In this document: positions 7,105 through 15,695 of the stretch, one piece after another
Layout of the letters: each line of letters begins with the position of its first letter
How positions within the stretch are numbered: position 1 is the first letter of the stretch
Assembly: GCA_964624475.1 (NCBI GenBank)
Contig: CAZUYC010000083.1
Coordinates: 1-64,000, forward strand
Length of the DNA: 64,000 nt
Origin: CAZUYC01 sp964624475
GTDB lineage: Bacteria; Myxococcota_A; UBA9160; SMWR01
Reading direction: 5' to 3'
The notes under the pieces: generated by a model
Database searches by the model: none
Told to the model about the DNA's origin: nothing
Seen by the model: the letters and a program-made list of their open reading frames with translations, nothing else
Program-made: the position numbers and the translations under genes

Positions 7105-8001
7105 GTGCGCGTCGGCGTGATCGGCCTCGGGAACATCGGCGGCGCGGTGGCCGCGAACCTGCTCGCCGACGGCCACGAGGTGGCGCTGCTCGACCGCGAC
7201 CCGGCGCGGATGCAGGCACCCGGGCTCGAGCGGGGAACGCGCGTCGATTCGCCGGCCGAGCTCGCCCGGCGCGCCGAGATCGCGTTCCTCTCGCTCCCGA
7301 CCCCCGACGTCGTCGATGCCACGGCCGAGGGCTGGCTCGGCGGCGCGGCGCCCGGGAGCGCCCTCGTCGACCTCTCGACCAACGCCCCCGGGCGCGTGCG
7401 CGCGCTCGGCCTCCGCGTCGCGTCGCGGGGCTGCGAGCTCCTCGAGGCGCCGCTCACGGGCGGTGCCCCGGGCGCGCAGCGCCGCCAGCTCGTCTTCCTC
7501 TGCGGCGGCGAGCCGGCGGTCTTCGAGCGCTGCCGGCCGCTCCTCGAGAAGCTCGGCCGCGCGGTCTTCCACCTGGGACCGCTGGGCCTCGGCAACACCG
7601 CGAAGCTCGTGAACAGCCTGCTCGCCTTCACCTCGACCTGGGTCTCGCTCGAGGGGCTCGCGATCGCCGCGCGCTCGGGCCTCGACCTGCGCCAGCTCGT
7701 CGAGGTGGTGCGCACCGGGGGTGCCAGCAACTTCTACATCGACCGCATGGTCGAGGGCCTGAACGCGCGCGGGCGCAAGGCCGACTTCGCGCTCGAGCTC
7801 GCGGCGAAGGACGCGGGGCTCGTCGTCGATCTCGCGCGCGCGGCCGGCGTCCCGGCGCCCGTCGCGCAGGCCGTGCGCGGCGTCTTCGCGGCCGCCGCGG
7901 CCGGCGGCCTGGGCGCGCGCGACTGGAGCGACCTGGTCGAGTGGATGGAGCGCGAGGCGGCCTGCACGCTGCGGCTCGCGCCGAAGGGGGGCGGCGGGTG
8001 A
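7105..8001 (+). CDS. NAD(P)-dependent beta-hydroxyacid dehydrogenase
   Basis: This 298-residue protein is of the 3-hydroxyisobutyrate dehydrogenase/6-phosphogluconate dehydrogenase-like family. It has an N-terminal Rossmann motif, VGVIGLGNIGGAVA (residues 3-16), and the substrate-binding segment DLSTNAP (89-95). EAPLTGGAPGA starts near 114, and the catalytic Lys and Asn are in NTAKLVNSLL (K167, N170). It oxidises or reduces a short-chain beta-hydroxyacid; the exact substrate is unknown. The start is GTG, with GGGAGC upstream. It overlaps the next gene (DUF35 protein) by four bases, placing it in an operon with a thiolase-like enzyme and suggesting a role in branched-chain acyl catabolism. Confidence 0.85.
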   Translation: MRVGVIGLGNIGGAVAANLLADGHEVALLDRDPARMQAPGLERGTRVDSPAELARRAEIAFLSLPTPDVVDATAEGWLGGAAPGSALVDLSTNAPGRVRALGLRVASRGCELLEAPLTGGAPGAQRRQLVFLCGGEPAVFERCRPLLEKLGRAVFHLGPLGLGNTAKLVNSLLAFTSTWVSLEGLAIAARSGLDLRQLVEVVRTGGASNFYIDRMVEGLNARGRKADFALELAAKDAGLVVDLARAAGVPAPVAQAVRGVFAAAAAGGLGARDWSDLVEWMEREAACTLRLAPKGGGG

Positions 8002-8444
8002 CGGCGAGACCGCGGGTTCCGATCGAGCCCGGCTACTTCACGATTCCCGAGGACCCGAGCGAGTCGCCGCGCCTGCTCGGCTCGCGCTGCCGCGCCTGCG
8101 GCGAGCATTTCTTCCCGCGCCGCGTGGTCTGCGCCCGCTGCCTCGCGCAGGAGGGCGAGGACGTGCTGCTCGGCCCGCGCGGGACGCTCTACACCTGGAC
8201 CTACGTCCACTTCCCGCTCTTCGCCGCGAAGCGCGCGGAGCACGGCGGCTACGCCGTCGGGCAGATCGACCTGCCCGAGGGCCCGCGCGTGCAGGCCGTG
8301 CTCTCGGGCGGGCCCGAGGAGTTCCGCATCGGGATGCCGATGCAGCTCGAGCTCGAGACCCTGCGGGAGTCGAAGAGCGGCGAGGACGTGGTGATCTTCC
8401 GTTTCCGCCCGCTGGGCGGAGGGCGCGCGGAGGCGGCGGCGTGA
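7998..8444 (+). CDS. Zn-ribbon/OB-fold DUF35 protein
   Basis: This 148-residue protein has a rubredoxin-like zinc ribbon (CRACG then CARC, about residues 28-48) and a DUF35 OB-fold (GTLYTWTYVHFPLF onward, about 60-135). Such proteins are partners of thiolase-like lipid-transfer proteins, as in ChsH2 with Ltp2, where the OB-fold helps bind acyl-CoA. The GTG start is part of a GTGA overlap with the preceding stop. The next gene, a thiolase-like protein, begins with another GTGA overlap, so the two are probably made in equal amounts as a complex. A longer reading frame upstream has no support. Confidence 0.85.
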   Translation: MTARPRVPIEPGYFTIPEDPSESPRLLGSRCRACGEHFFPRRVVCARCLAQEGEDVLLGPRGTLYTWTYVHFPLFAAKRAEHGGYAVGQIDLPEGPRVQAVLSGGPEEFRIGMPMQLELETLRESKSGEDVVIFRFRPLGGGRAEAAA

Positions 8445-9598
8445 AGCTCGACGACGTGGCGGTGCTCGGGGTGGGGATGACGCGCTTCGGTGTCTTCCCG
8501 GGGCGCTCGAACTCGGAGCTGGCGCGCGAGGCGGGGCTCGCGGCGCTCGCGGACGCCGGGATCTCGTTTCGCGACGTCGGCGAGGCCTTCGTCGGCTACA
8601 TCTTCGGCGGCGCGATGACGGGGATCCGCGCGATGAAGGAGTTCGGGCTGACGGGGCTCCCCGCCACCCACGTCGAGAACGCCTCGGCGACCGGCCTGGT
8701 GGCGTTCCGCGACGCGGCGTGGGCCGTGGCCTCTGGACGCTGCGAGGTGGCGATGGCGCTCGGCTTCGACAAGATGAGCGAGGCGACGATGACGCGCGGC
8801 GGCGGGCGCGGCCAGGGCCGCGATGCCATCGACAGCGTGATCCTCCCCGCGGCCTACTTCTCGCTCTGGGCGATGCGGCGCATGCACGAGCGCGGTACGA
8901 AGCCGGAGCACTTCGCCTGGATCGCCGCGAAGAACTGGAACCACGGAGCGCTCTGCCCCTGGAGCGACCGCCAGCCCGATCATCGGGTGACTCCGGAAGA
9001 GGTGCTGGCCTCGCGCAAGATCGCCGAGCCGGTGACGGCGATGATGACCTGTCCGGTCGACGACGGCGCGGCCTGCGCGATCCTCGGCAGCCGGGCGCTG
9101 GCGCGGCGCCTGCGCCCGGGGCGCCCCGTGGTGAGCGTGCGCGCCTCGGCCCTCCAGACCGAGACCTATAGCCCCGGCCACACCTTCCTCGGGCCGGTGG
9201 TGGGTCCGCCGAGCATGAGCCGCGACACGGCGCGCGAGGCCTACGAGCAGGCCGGGATCGGCCCGGCCGACGTCTCGGTCGCCTACTGCCACGACGCCTT
9301 CGCGAACGAGGAGCTCGAGTACTACGAGCTGCTCGGCTTCTGCCCGGAGGGCGATGCCGAGAAGCTCGTCGAGGAGCGGGCGACGGAGCTCGGCGGGCGC
9401 ATCCCCTTCAATACCGACGGCGGGCTGATCGCGCGCGGCCACCCGGGTGGGCCGACGGGCCTGGCCCAGATCCACGAGATCGCGCTGCAGCTCCGCGGCG
9501 AGGCGGGCCGGCGCCAGGTCGAGGGCGCGAGCGTCGGCCTCGCCCACCTGGTCGGCGGCGGGAGCGTGTGCACGGTGAGCCTGCTCGCGCGCGAGTGA
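8441..9598 (+). CDS. Thiolase-like lipid-transfer protein (thiolase set 1)
   Basis: This 385-residue protein of the thiolase superfamily is of the sterol-carrier/Ltp type. The N-terminal domain begins VAVLGVGMTRFG; the C-terminal domain has YCHDAFANEELEYYE and NTDGGLIARGHPGG, so the C-terminal His motif is present. The nucleophile position normally occupied by Cys reads ENASATG (Ser near residue 82). It is therefore unlikely to be a classical thiolytic enzyme; a retro-aldol or non-catalytic scaffold role, as for Ltp2, fits better. It is translationally coupled to the preceding DUF35 protein, its likely partner. Confidence 0.85.
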   Translation: MKLDDVAVLGVGMTRFGVFPGRSNSELAREAGLAALADAGISFRDVGEAFVGYIFGGAMTGIRAMKEFGLTGLPATHVENASATGLVAFRDAAWAVASGRCEVAMALGFDKMSEATMTRGGGRGQGRDAIDSVILPAAYFSLWAMRRMHERGTKPEHFAWIAAKNWNHGALCPWSDRQPDHRVTPEEVLASRKIAEPVTAMMTCPVDDGAACAILGSRALARRLRPGRPVVSVRASALQTETYSPGHTFLGPVVGPPSMSRDTAREAYEQAGIGPADVSVAYCHDAFANEELEYYELLGFCPEGDAEKLVEERATELGGRIPFNTDGGLIARGHPGGPTGLAQIHEIALQLRGEAGRRQVEGASVGLAHLVGGGSVCTVSLLARE

Positions 9599-9646
9599 GC
9601 GGTCCCGGCGTCCCCGGATCGGGTCGGCTTTACTAAGCTCCGGCCC

Positions 9647-11101
9647 GTGGCGGGCCTTCGCCTCGGACGGGCCGGGCGGACCGGAGCGGCGCTGCTCTGC
9701 GGCGCCCTCGTCGGCGCCGCCCTGGCCTTCTGCTTCGTGCGCGCGCGCGCGCCCGAGGTAGTGCCGGCGCCGGTCCCGGCGCAGGGCCAGGACGCCGGGA
9801 TCCACTCGCCCTTCGCATTGCTCGCGGAGGGCGCCCGCGCGGGTGTCGTGAACGTCCACACCTCGAAGACGGTCGCGCGGCCGTCGCCCTTCTCGGACCT
9901 CCCGCTGCCCCCGGGCTTCCGCGGCTTCTTCGGCCCGGGCGGCGAGGGCGGGCCGGGGGTCACCGTCCCGAGCCACGGCAGCGGCTTCGTGATCTCGTCC
10001 GACGGGCTCGTCCTCACCAACAACCACGTCGTCGCCGGGGTCGACCGCGTGCGCGTCGTGCTGAGCGACGGGAGCGAGGTGGACGCCGAGATCGTGGGCC
10101 AGGATGCGAAGACCGACCTGGCGCTGCTGCGCCTGGACCGGGCAGCCGCCGAGCTGCACCCGCTCCCGCTCGGCGACTCCGACGAGATCCTGCCCGGCGA
10201 CTGGGTGGTCGCGATCGGGAACCCGTTCGGCCTCGACCACACCGTTACCGTCGGGATTGTGAGCGCCAAGGGGCGCGACATCGGCCACGGGCCCTACGAC
10301 GACTACATCCAGACCGACGCGGCGATGAACCCCGGCAACTCGGGCGGCCCGCTGCTGAACATGCGCGGCGAGGTCGTCGGCATCAACGCAGCGATCAACC
10401 CCGAGGCGAACACGATCGGCTTCGCGGTGCCGATCAACCTCGCCAAGGAGATCCTGCCGGAGCTCCGCGAGCACGGGCGCGTGACGCGCGGCTGGCTCGG
10501 GGTCGGGGTGCAGCCGCTCACCCAGGAGATCGCCGCCGCGCTCGGCCTCGAGAGCACGCAAGGGGCGCTGGTCTCGCAGGTGCACGACGGAAGCCCCGCC
10601 GAGGCCGCCGACATCCGCCGGGGCGACGTGATCGTCGCCTACCGCGGCGAGGCGATCGACGACCTGCGCGCGCTGCCCCGGGTCGTCTCGGCGACGGAGG
10701 TCGGCGAGGAGGTCGAGCTCGACCTGATCCGCGACGGGGAGCGCAGGACCGTGGTCGCCCGGATGGGAGAGCTCGCCGAGGCGCGGCCCGCCGCTCCGCC
10801 GCCCGAGGCGGGCGGGGTCGGGCGCTACGGGCTCGAGGTGCAGGAGCTCCCGCCCGAGCTCCACGCCCGCCTCGGACTCGGCGAGGGGGGCGTCGCCGTG
10901 TCGGGGGTCGAGCCGGGCGGCATGGCGGAGCGCGCGGGCCTGCGCCGCGGCGACCTGATCCTCGAGGCGGATCGCCGGCCCATCGCCGACCTCTCCGACC
11001 TCGCGAGCGCCCTCGAGCGCGCCGGCGACGCGGGTACGCTGCTCCTCGTGCAGCGCGGCGACATGACCCACTTCGTGATGCTGGAACGCTCGCGCGGCTA
11101 G
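9647..11101 (+). CDS. DegP/HtrA-like periplasmic serine protease
   Basis: This 484-residue protease has an N-terminal hydrophobic signal or anchor (GAALLCGALVGAALAFCFV). The trypsin-like domain shows the triad in its usual motifs: TNNHVV (H127), KTDLAL (D157) and GNSGGPL (S232). Two PDZ domains follow, at about 265-370 (starting GWLGVGVQPLTQEIAAALG) and 395-480. It should degrade or refold misfolded envelope proteins. It is transcribed alone, 48 bases after the thiolase-like gene, with GTG as start. No sigma-E-like promoter was identified. Function is strongly supported by the motifs. Confidence 0.93.
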   Translation: MAGLRLGRAGRTGAALLCGALVGAALAFCFVRARAPEVVPAPVPAQGQDAGIHSPFALLAEGARAGVVNVHTSKTVARPSPFSDLPLPPGFRGFFGPGGEGGPGVTVPSHGSGFVISSDGLVLTNNHVVAGVDRVRVVLSDGSEVDAEIVGQDAKTDLALLRLDRAAAELHPLPLGDSDEILPGDWVVAIGNPFGLDHTVTVGIVSAKGRDIGHGPYDDYIQTDAAMNPGNSGGPLLNMRGEVVGINAAINPEANTIGFAVPINLAKEILPELREHGRVTRGWLGVGVQPLTQEIAAALGLESTQGALVSQVHDGSPAEAADIRRGDVIVAYRGEAIDDLRALPRVVSATEVGEEVELDLIRDGERRTVVARMGELAEARPAAPPPEAGGVGRYGLEVQELPPELHARLGLGEGGVAVSGVEPGGMAERAGLRRGDLILEADRRPIADLSDLASALERAGDAGTLLLVQRGDMTHFVMLERSRG

Positions 11102-11124
11102 GGCCGCGCGCCTACACTCGTCGG

Positions 11125-11742
11125 GTGCCGCTCGACCTGCGCGCGCTCGTCGACCCTGCCCACACGGCGCTCGTCACGCAGGAGATCCAGCGCGGCGTGA
11201 TCGGCGACCTCTCGGCCCTCCCGGAGCTCGCCGCCGCGGCGCGGCCGGCGATCCCGAACATGGCGCGGCTCGTGCGCTCGGCGCGCAAGGCGGGCCTGCC
11301 CGTCGTGCACTGCACGGCGGAGCGGCGCGCCGACGGCCTCGGCGCGAACCGCAACGCGCGGATCTTCCAGTACATGGCCCGCGCCGAGACGAAGCTCCTG
11401 CCCGGGAGCCCGGCGGCCGAGGTCGTGCCGGAGGTCGGCGTCGCCCCGTCGGACCTCGTGCTGGCGCGGATCCACGGCCTCTCGCCCTTCCAGGGCACGG
11501 AGCTCGACTTCGTGCTGCGCAACCAGGGCGTCCGCACGATCGTGGGCGTCGGCGTCTCGGTCAACGTGGCGATCCAGAACCTGACCTTCGACGCGGTGAA
11601 CGCCGGCTACCAGGTGGTGATCCCGCGCGACGCGGTGGCCGGCTGGCCCCGCGAGTACGTCGAGATGGTCTTCGCGAACACGCTCGACGCCGTAGCGACG
11701 CTCGTCACCACCGACGAGGTCGCGCGCATCTGGGGCGGCTGA
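11125..11742 (+). CDS. Isochorismatase-fold protein lacking canonical catalytic residues
   Basis: This 205-residue protein has the overall isochorismatase/cysteine-hydrolase fold. The N-terminal strand reads TALVTQEIQRGV, where the family usually has VIDMQ (Asp to Glu). The Lys motif reads LARIHGLSPFQGT (Arg in place of Lys), and the loop usually holding the nucleophilic Cys reads GVGVSVNVAIQ with no Cys. All three classical residues are therefore changed, yet the fold signatures SPFQGTELDFVLR and FDAVNAGYQVVIP are well kept. It may be a subfamily with different chemistry or a non-enzymatic protein. The start is GTG, 24 bases after the protease. Confidence 0.8.
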   Translation: MPLDLRALVDPAHTALVTQEIQRGVIGDLSALPELAAAARPAIPNMARLVRSARKAGLPVVHCTAERRADGLGANRNARIFQYMARAETKLLPGSPAAEVVPEVGVAPSDLVLARIHGLSPFQGTELDFVLRNQGVRTIVGVGVSVNVAIQNLTFDAVNAGYQVVIPRDAVAGWPREYVEMVFANTLDAVATLVTTDEVARIWGG

Positions 11743-11756
11743 CGCAACGTGACGAA

Positions 11757-11836
11757 GCCGCCGCGCAGTGAGCCGCAAGCGAAGCGCGCAGCGAGCCGCA
11801 GGCGAGCGAAGGCAGGCAGGGCCTGCGAGCGGAGTC
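11757..11836. repeat. Dispersed GC-rich hairpin repeat, copy 1
   Basis: The gap between two convergent genes is filled by a member of the repeat family described at 17307. It contains GCGAGCCGCAGGCGAGCG at 11791-11808, CGCAAGCGAAGCGCGCAGCG at 11774-11793, and a six-base-pair hairpin GCAGGC/GCCTGC at 11812-11826. It ends in GAGCGGAGTC just before the P450 stop codon. Lying between two 3' ends, it may also act as a bidirectional terminator. Confidence 0.7.
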
Positions 11837-13012
11837 CTAGAACCGGATCGGCAGCCTGGCGAAGCCCTGCACGAAGTCGGTGACGAGGCGCTCGGCGCGG
11901 TCCAGCTGGAGCTCGTAGTCGGGGATCCGGCGCAGCGTCTCCTCCAGGCAGACCTTCCCCTCCATCTTGGCGACGTGGATCCCGATGCACGAGTGGGTCC
12001 CCTGCCCGAAGGAGAGGAGGCGCGGGATCTGGCGGTGGATGTCGAAGACGTCGGGGTCGCGGAATTCGCTCGGGTCGCGGTTCGCCGACGGGTAGAGGAA
12101 GAGGACCGGCTGCCCCGGGCGGAGCGTCGTGCCCCGGATCTGGAGCTCGCGCGTCACCACGCGGCAGAGGAACTGCGTCGGCATCAGGTAGCGCAGCCCC
12201 TCGAGGAAGGCGTTCGGGACGAGCGACGGGTCCTTCGCGCACTCGGCCCGCTGGTCCGGGTGCTGCGCGAGCAGCATCACGCCGTTCGCGAAGACCTTCG
12301 GGAAGGTCTCGGAGCCGCCGATGATGAACATCGAGAGGTGCGACGCGATCGCCGCGTCGTCGAGCTTCTTCCCGTCGATCTCGATCCGGTTCAGCAGGTT
12401 CACGATGTCGTCGGTCTGGGAGCCGGCGCGGCGGCGCGCCTGCGCGAGCCGCGTGAAGTAGTCGAAGAGCTCCCCCATCGCCGCCAGGCCGTCCGGCGTC
12501 ATGCCGGTCCGGCCCGGCTCCCGGCCGAAGAAGCGCCAGACCAGGGAGTTCATGAGGTCGCCGTCCTCGAGCGGGATCCCGGTCACGATGCACGCGACCT
12601 TGACCGAGACCTGCGAGGCGAAGTCTCCCAGCACGTCGCACTCGCCGCGCTCGATCGCGCGGTCGAGGCAGCGGGTCGCGAGCTCGCGGATCGTGGGCTC
12701 GAGGGTGCGCAGCGCCTGCGGTGCGAAGTGCGGGCGCACCGCCGCGCGCAGCTGCGTGTGCTGCGGCGGATCCATCATGTTGATCATCGGCGTGACCGGC
12801 TGGACCTTGGTCAGGAGATGCGCCGAGGTCGTGCCCTTCGTGCAGGTGAGGTGCTTGTTGTCCATCGAGGCGTTCCACACGTCCTCGAAGCGCGAGAGCG
12901 CCCAGGCGTCGTACTCCTCGAGGTAGTAGACGGGGGCCTCCTCCCGGAGCCGCGCGTACACGGGGTACGGGTCGCGCATGACCTCGGCGGAGAAGGGGTC
13001 GTAGTGCACCAT
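11837..13012 (-). CDS. Cytochrome P450
   Basis: This 391-residue soluble bacterial-type P450 has the haem-ligand motif FGQGTHSCIG with Cys342, the I-helix motif IIGGSETF (residues 231-237) and the K-helix ExxR as EGLR (271-274). The I-helix uses Glu-Thr instead of the commoner Asp-Thr pair. It should hydroxylate a hydrophobic substrate using electrons from a ferredoxin, which is not encoded nearby. Its ATG at 13012 was preferred over a longer upstream frame that is Arg/Pro-rich and overlaps the DUF35 gene. It follows a thiolase-like/DUF35 pair by 17 bases, which suggests action on a CoA-activated steroid, terpenoid or fatty side chain. Confidence 0.9.
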   Translation of the reverse strand: MVHYDPFSAEVMRDPYPVYARLREEAPVYYLEEYDAWALSRFEDVWNASMDNKHLTCTKGTTSAHLLTKVQPVTPMINMMDPPQHTQLRAAVRPHFAPQALRTLEPTIRELATRCLDRAIERGECDVLGDFASQVSVKVACIVTGIPLEDGDLMNSLVWRFFGREPGRTGMTPDGLAAMGELFDYFTRLAQARRRAGSQTDDIVNLLNRIEIDGKKLDDAAIASHLSMFIIGGSETFPKVFANGVMLLAQHPDQRAECAKDPSLVPNAFLEGLRYLMPTQFLCRVVTRELQIRGTTLRPGQPVLFLYPSANRDPSEFRDPDVFDIHRQIPRLLSFGQGTHSCIGIHVAKMEGKVCLEETLRRIPDYELQLDRAERLVTDFVQGFARLPIRF

Positions 13013-13029
13013 CGGCGGCGGAATGTAAC

Positions 13030-13470
13030 TCAGTCGAGCAGCCAGCGGGGCAGGGCGATCTCGTCGCCGAGGCGTTCGAAGCACGCGCGCACGCGGGCGC
13101 CGATGCGGATCGCGCTCGGGTCGACCTCGTCGATCGGGCCGCCGGGGCGCGCCACCAGGTTGCCGACCAGGCGCACGCGCGGGTCCTCGTCGAGGGCGAC
13201 GGCGAGAACGACGTAGGGCGCGCGCTCCGCGAACCAGGGCAGGAGCGGCGGGTGGGGGACGACGAAGGACCAGATCACCCCACGGCCCGAGACCGGAACC
13301 CACGCGAGCGGCGCGCGCGGCGCGAAGGGCGAGAGCGCGCGCGGCGGGAAGACGAGGCGGCCGGTCGCGGTGCAGCGCTGAACGACGAGCTCGCCGCGCG
13401 CCGCCGCCGCGAAGAAGGGGCGCGCGTCCTCGTCGACGAAGGGGAGGAGCGGCTCGGACACCGCGCTCAC
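13030..13470 (-). CDS. DUF35 OB-fold protein with lost zinc ribbon
   Basis: This 146-residue DUF35 partner protein has an OB-fold part that is recognisable (GRGVIWSFVVPHPPLLPWF, about residues 62-81, then VRLVGNLVARP). The N-terminal zinc ribbon, however, keeps only one Cys: it reads QRCTATGRLVFPPRALSPF where two CxxC pairs are expected. It is GTG-initiated in a GTGA overlap with the upstream thiolase-like gene and lies 17 bases before the P450. It probably forms a complex with that thiolase-like protein without needing zinc. Confidence 0.8.
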   Translation of the reverse strand: MSAVSEPLLPFVDEDARPFFAAAARGELVVQRCTATGRLVFPPRALSPFAPRAPLAWVPVSGRGVIWSFVVPHPPLLPWFAERAPYVVLAVALDEDPRVRLVGNLVARPGGPIDEVDPSAIRIGARVRACFERLGDEIALPRWLLD

Positions 13471-14618
13471 CGGCGCAGGATCATGGCGCTCGTGGGCACG
13501 CCCTCGCCGCCGGTGACGAGGCACGCCTCCGCGTCCGGCACCTGGTTCGGCGAGCTGCCGCGCATCTGCCGCACGCCCTCGGTGATCAGGTTGAACCCGT
13601 GCACGTAGGCCTCGGAGAGTCCGCCGCCCGAGGTGTTCACCGGGAGCCTTCCACCCGGCTCGAGCGCGCCGCCCTCGCCGAAGGCCGCCCCCTCGCCGCG
13701 CCCGCAGAAGCGATAGCCCTCGAGCGAGAGCAGGACCAGCGGCGTGAAGGCGTCGTAGAGCTGCGCGACGTCGATCTCGGCCGGGCCGATCTCCGATCCC
13801 CGGTAGAGCTGCTCGGCGCAGGCCCAGGCGGGCCCGCGCAGCGGGTCGTCGCACCAGTAGTTCACCATGGTGTGCATCTGCGCCGGCAGGCCCTGCGCGA
13901 AGGCGTGCACGAACGCGGGGGGCTGCCGGCACTCGCGTGCCCGCTCGTGGCCCACGAGCACGCAGGCGAGCGCGCCGTCGGTCTCGAGGCAGTTGTCGAA
14001 GAGACAGAGCGGCTCACAGATCCAGCGCGCCGCCATGTACTCCTCGCGCGTGAGCGGGCGGTCGTGCATCAGCGCCCTCGGGTTCCGGCCCGCCATGCGC
14101 CGCACGGCGAGCGCGACGTTGGCCAGGTGGTCGCGCGTCGCCCCGAACTCGTGCATGTAGCGGCGCCAGAGCATCGCGATCTCGTCCACCGGCCGGAGCA
14201 GGCCGTGGGGCCGCGTCCAGGTCGCGGAGGCCCCCGGCTGCTGCGCCCCCGCCCAGGGGCGCCCGCCCGAGCCGCGCTTGCGCGAGCGCCAGGCGACACC
14301 CACCCGGCACTGGCCGCTCGCGATCGCCATGGCGAGATGCCCGACGGTCGCCGGTCCGGCGCCGCCGCCGTAGCCCACCTGGCTGAAGAAGGTGACGTCG
14401 CCGGCGCCGACGTTCTTCGCGACCTCAACCTCGTCGGTCGTCTCCATCGTGTAGGAGGCGAAGCCATCCACCTCCGAGGGCGCGATCCCGGCGTCGTCGA
14501 GCGCGGCCAGGATCGCCGCGCAGGCGAGGCGCTTCTCGGAGGGCTCGAGGCGCTTCGCGAAGGCGGTCTCGCCGATCCCGACGATCGCGGCCCGGTCCCT
14601 CTGCATGCGCGCGATCAT
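13467..14618 (-). CDS. Thiolase-like lipid-transfer protein (thiolase set 2)
   Basis: This 383-residue member of the thiolase superfamily begins RAAIVGIGETAFAKRLE, typical of the SCP-x/Ltp group. The nucleophile loop reads QVGYGGGAGPATV (no Cys near residue 86). The C-terminal motifs are AQLYDAFTPLVLLSLE and NTSGGGLSEAYVHGFN, so the GHP motif is altered to VHGFN while a His remains. A thiolysis role is unlikely; aldolase or acyl-CoA-binding functions fit better. It is the first gene of a three-gene operon with DUF35 and P450, and overlaps the DUF35 start by four bases. Confidence 0.85.
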   Translation of the reverse strand: MIARMQRDRAAIVGIGETAFAKRLEPSEKRLACAAILAALDDAGIAPSEVDGFASYTMETTDEVEVAKNVGAGDVTFFSQVGYGGGAGPATVGHLAMAIASGQCRVGVAWRSRKRGSGGRPWAGAQQPGASATWTRPHGLLRPVDEIAMLWRRYMHEFGATRDHLANVALAVRRMAGRNPRALMHDRPLTREEYMAARWICEPLCLFDNCLETDGALACVLVGHERARECRQPPAFVHAFAQGLPAQMHTMVNYWCDDPLRGPAWACAEQLYRGSEIGPAEIDVAQLYDAFTPLVLLSLEGYRFCGRGEGAAFGEGGALEPGGRLPVNTSGGGLSEAYVHGFNLITEGVRQMRGSSPNQVPDAEACLVTGGEGVPTSAMILRR

Positions 14619-14642
14619 ACTCGGCTATGCTCTGGGCGTCCC

Positions 14643-15695
14643 GTGCGGCGCGCGTGCAAGCCCGTCTATCTCTCGCTGCTCGCGGCCTGGTTCCTGCTAC
14701 TCGGCGTGGAGCTCGCGCTGCAGATCCAGCGCCGCTCGGCCGCGCCCGAGGTCCTGCGCTACCTGCGCGAGGTGGTGGAGCCCCGCGACAGCTCGGCGAT
14801 CACCGACCGCGAGGAGATCTGGGCGGAGCGCTACCGGCGCTACCGGCCCGGAGCCTCGCTCACGCTGGCGAAGCCCGGGGGCTCCCAGCACCTGCGCATC
14901 AACGCCCTCGGCTTCCGCGGCCCGGAGATCGCAAAGCCGAAGCCGCCCGGCAGCGTGCGCGTGGCCTGCATCGGCGCTTCGACGACGGCGCAGGGCCCCG
15001 AGGACGACGCGACCTACCCGGCGCGGCTCGAGGCGAAGCTGCGCCTCCGCTTTCCGGAGCTCCCGCTCGAGGTCCTGAACCTCGGCGTCTCGGCCACCTG
15101 GTCCGACTACTGGCTCGAGCGGAGCGAGGCCCTCTTCGAGCTCGAGCCCGACCTGATCGTCCAGTACGACGGGGTCAACGACGTCGCCTTCGTCCACCTG
15201 CATCACTGGGCCGCGGCCCGGCCGTGGCGGCGCTGGCTCTACCGGAGCATCCTCGCCGAGCGCCTCCTCCCACCCGATCCGGCCAGCTTCGACCCGTTCT
15301 TCGAGGTGACGTTGCGCAACCAGCTCCGGCTCTTCCGGCGCGCGCGCGAGCACGGCGTGGCCTACGTCGCCGCGTCCTTCGCGACGCCCGACCCGGCGCG
15401 CCTCTCGCCGCTCGAGCTCCGCTTCCTCGACTACGACGTGGCGCGCCTCTGGGGCCGCGCCCTCGGGCTCTCGGATTACAAGGCCTTCCACGCCCTGGTC
15501 GCGCGCTACGACGCGCTCTTCGAGGAGCGCATGCGGCGGCAAGGGGTCCCGCACGTGGCGCTCCACCGCGCGCTCGAGGATCCCGCCCTCTTCAGCGACG
15601 TCTGCCACCTGACGCCGGAGGGTCTCGACGCGCTGGCCGAGGCCCTGTTGCCGGAGGTGGCGGAGGGCGTGGCGAGGAAGGCGGGAGCGCGATGA
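14643..15695 (+). CDS. Membrane-anchored SGNH/GDSL hydrolase
   Basis: This 350-residue protein has an N-terminal membrane anchor (PVYLSLLAAWFLLLGVELAL) followed by an SGNH domain. Block I is CIGASTTAQG with the nucleophile Ser113, block III is DGVNDVAF, and block V is DVCHLTPEG with Asp319 and His322. It probably acts outside the cytoplasmic membrane as an esterase or O-acyltransferase on a glycan or lipid, because a glycosyltransferase follows with an ATGA overlap. The GTG at 14643 starts directly before the anchor. It is divergent from the thiolase-like gene with only 24 bases between starts. Confidence 0.82.
   Translation: MRRACKPVYLSLLAAWFLLLGVELALQIQRRSAAPEVLRYLREVVEPRDSSAITDREEIWAERYRRYRPGASLTLAKPGGSQHLRINALGFRGPEIAKPKPPGSVRVACIGASTTAQGPEDDATYPARLEAKLRLRFPELPLEVLNLGVSATWSDYWLERSEALFELEPDLIVQYDGVNDVAFVHLHHWAAARPWRRWLYRSILAERLLPPDPASFDPFFEVTLRNQLRLFRRAREHGVAYVAASFATPDPARLSPLELRFLDYDVARLWGRALGLSDYKAFHALVARYDALFEERMRRQGVPHVALHRALEDPALFSDVCHLTPEGLDALAEALLPEVAEGVARKAGAR

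Noticed and set aside
8249..11071. A long minus-strand open frame opposite the thiolase-like and HtrA genes
   Set aside because: It has shadow composition (His/Asp/Arg/Ala-rich) with no motifs, antisense to genes with clear catalytic residues.
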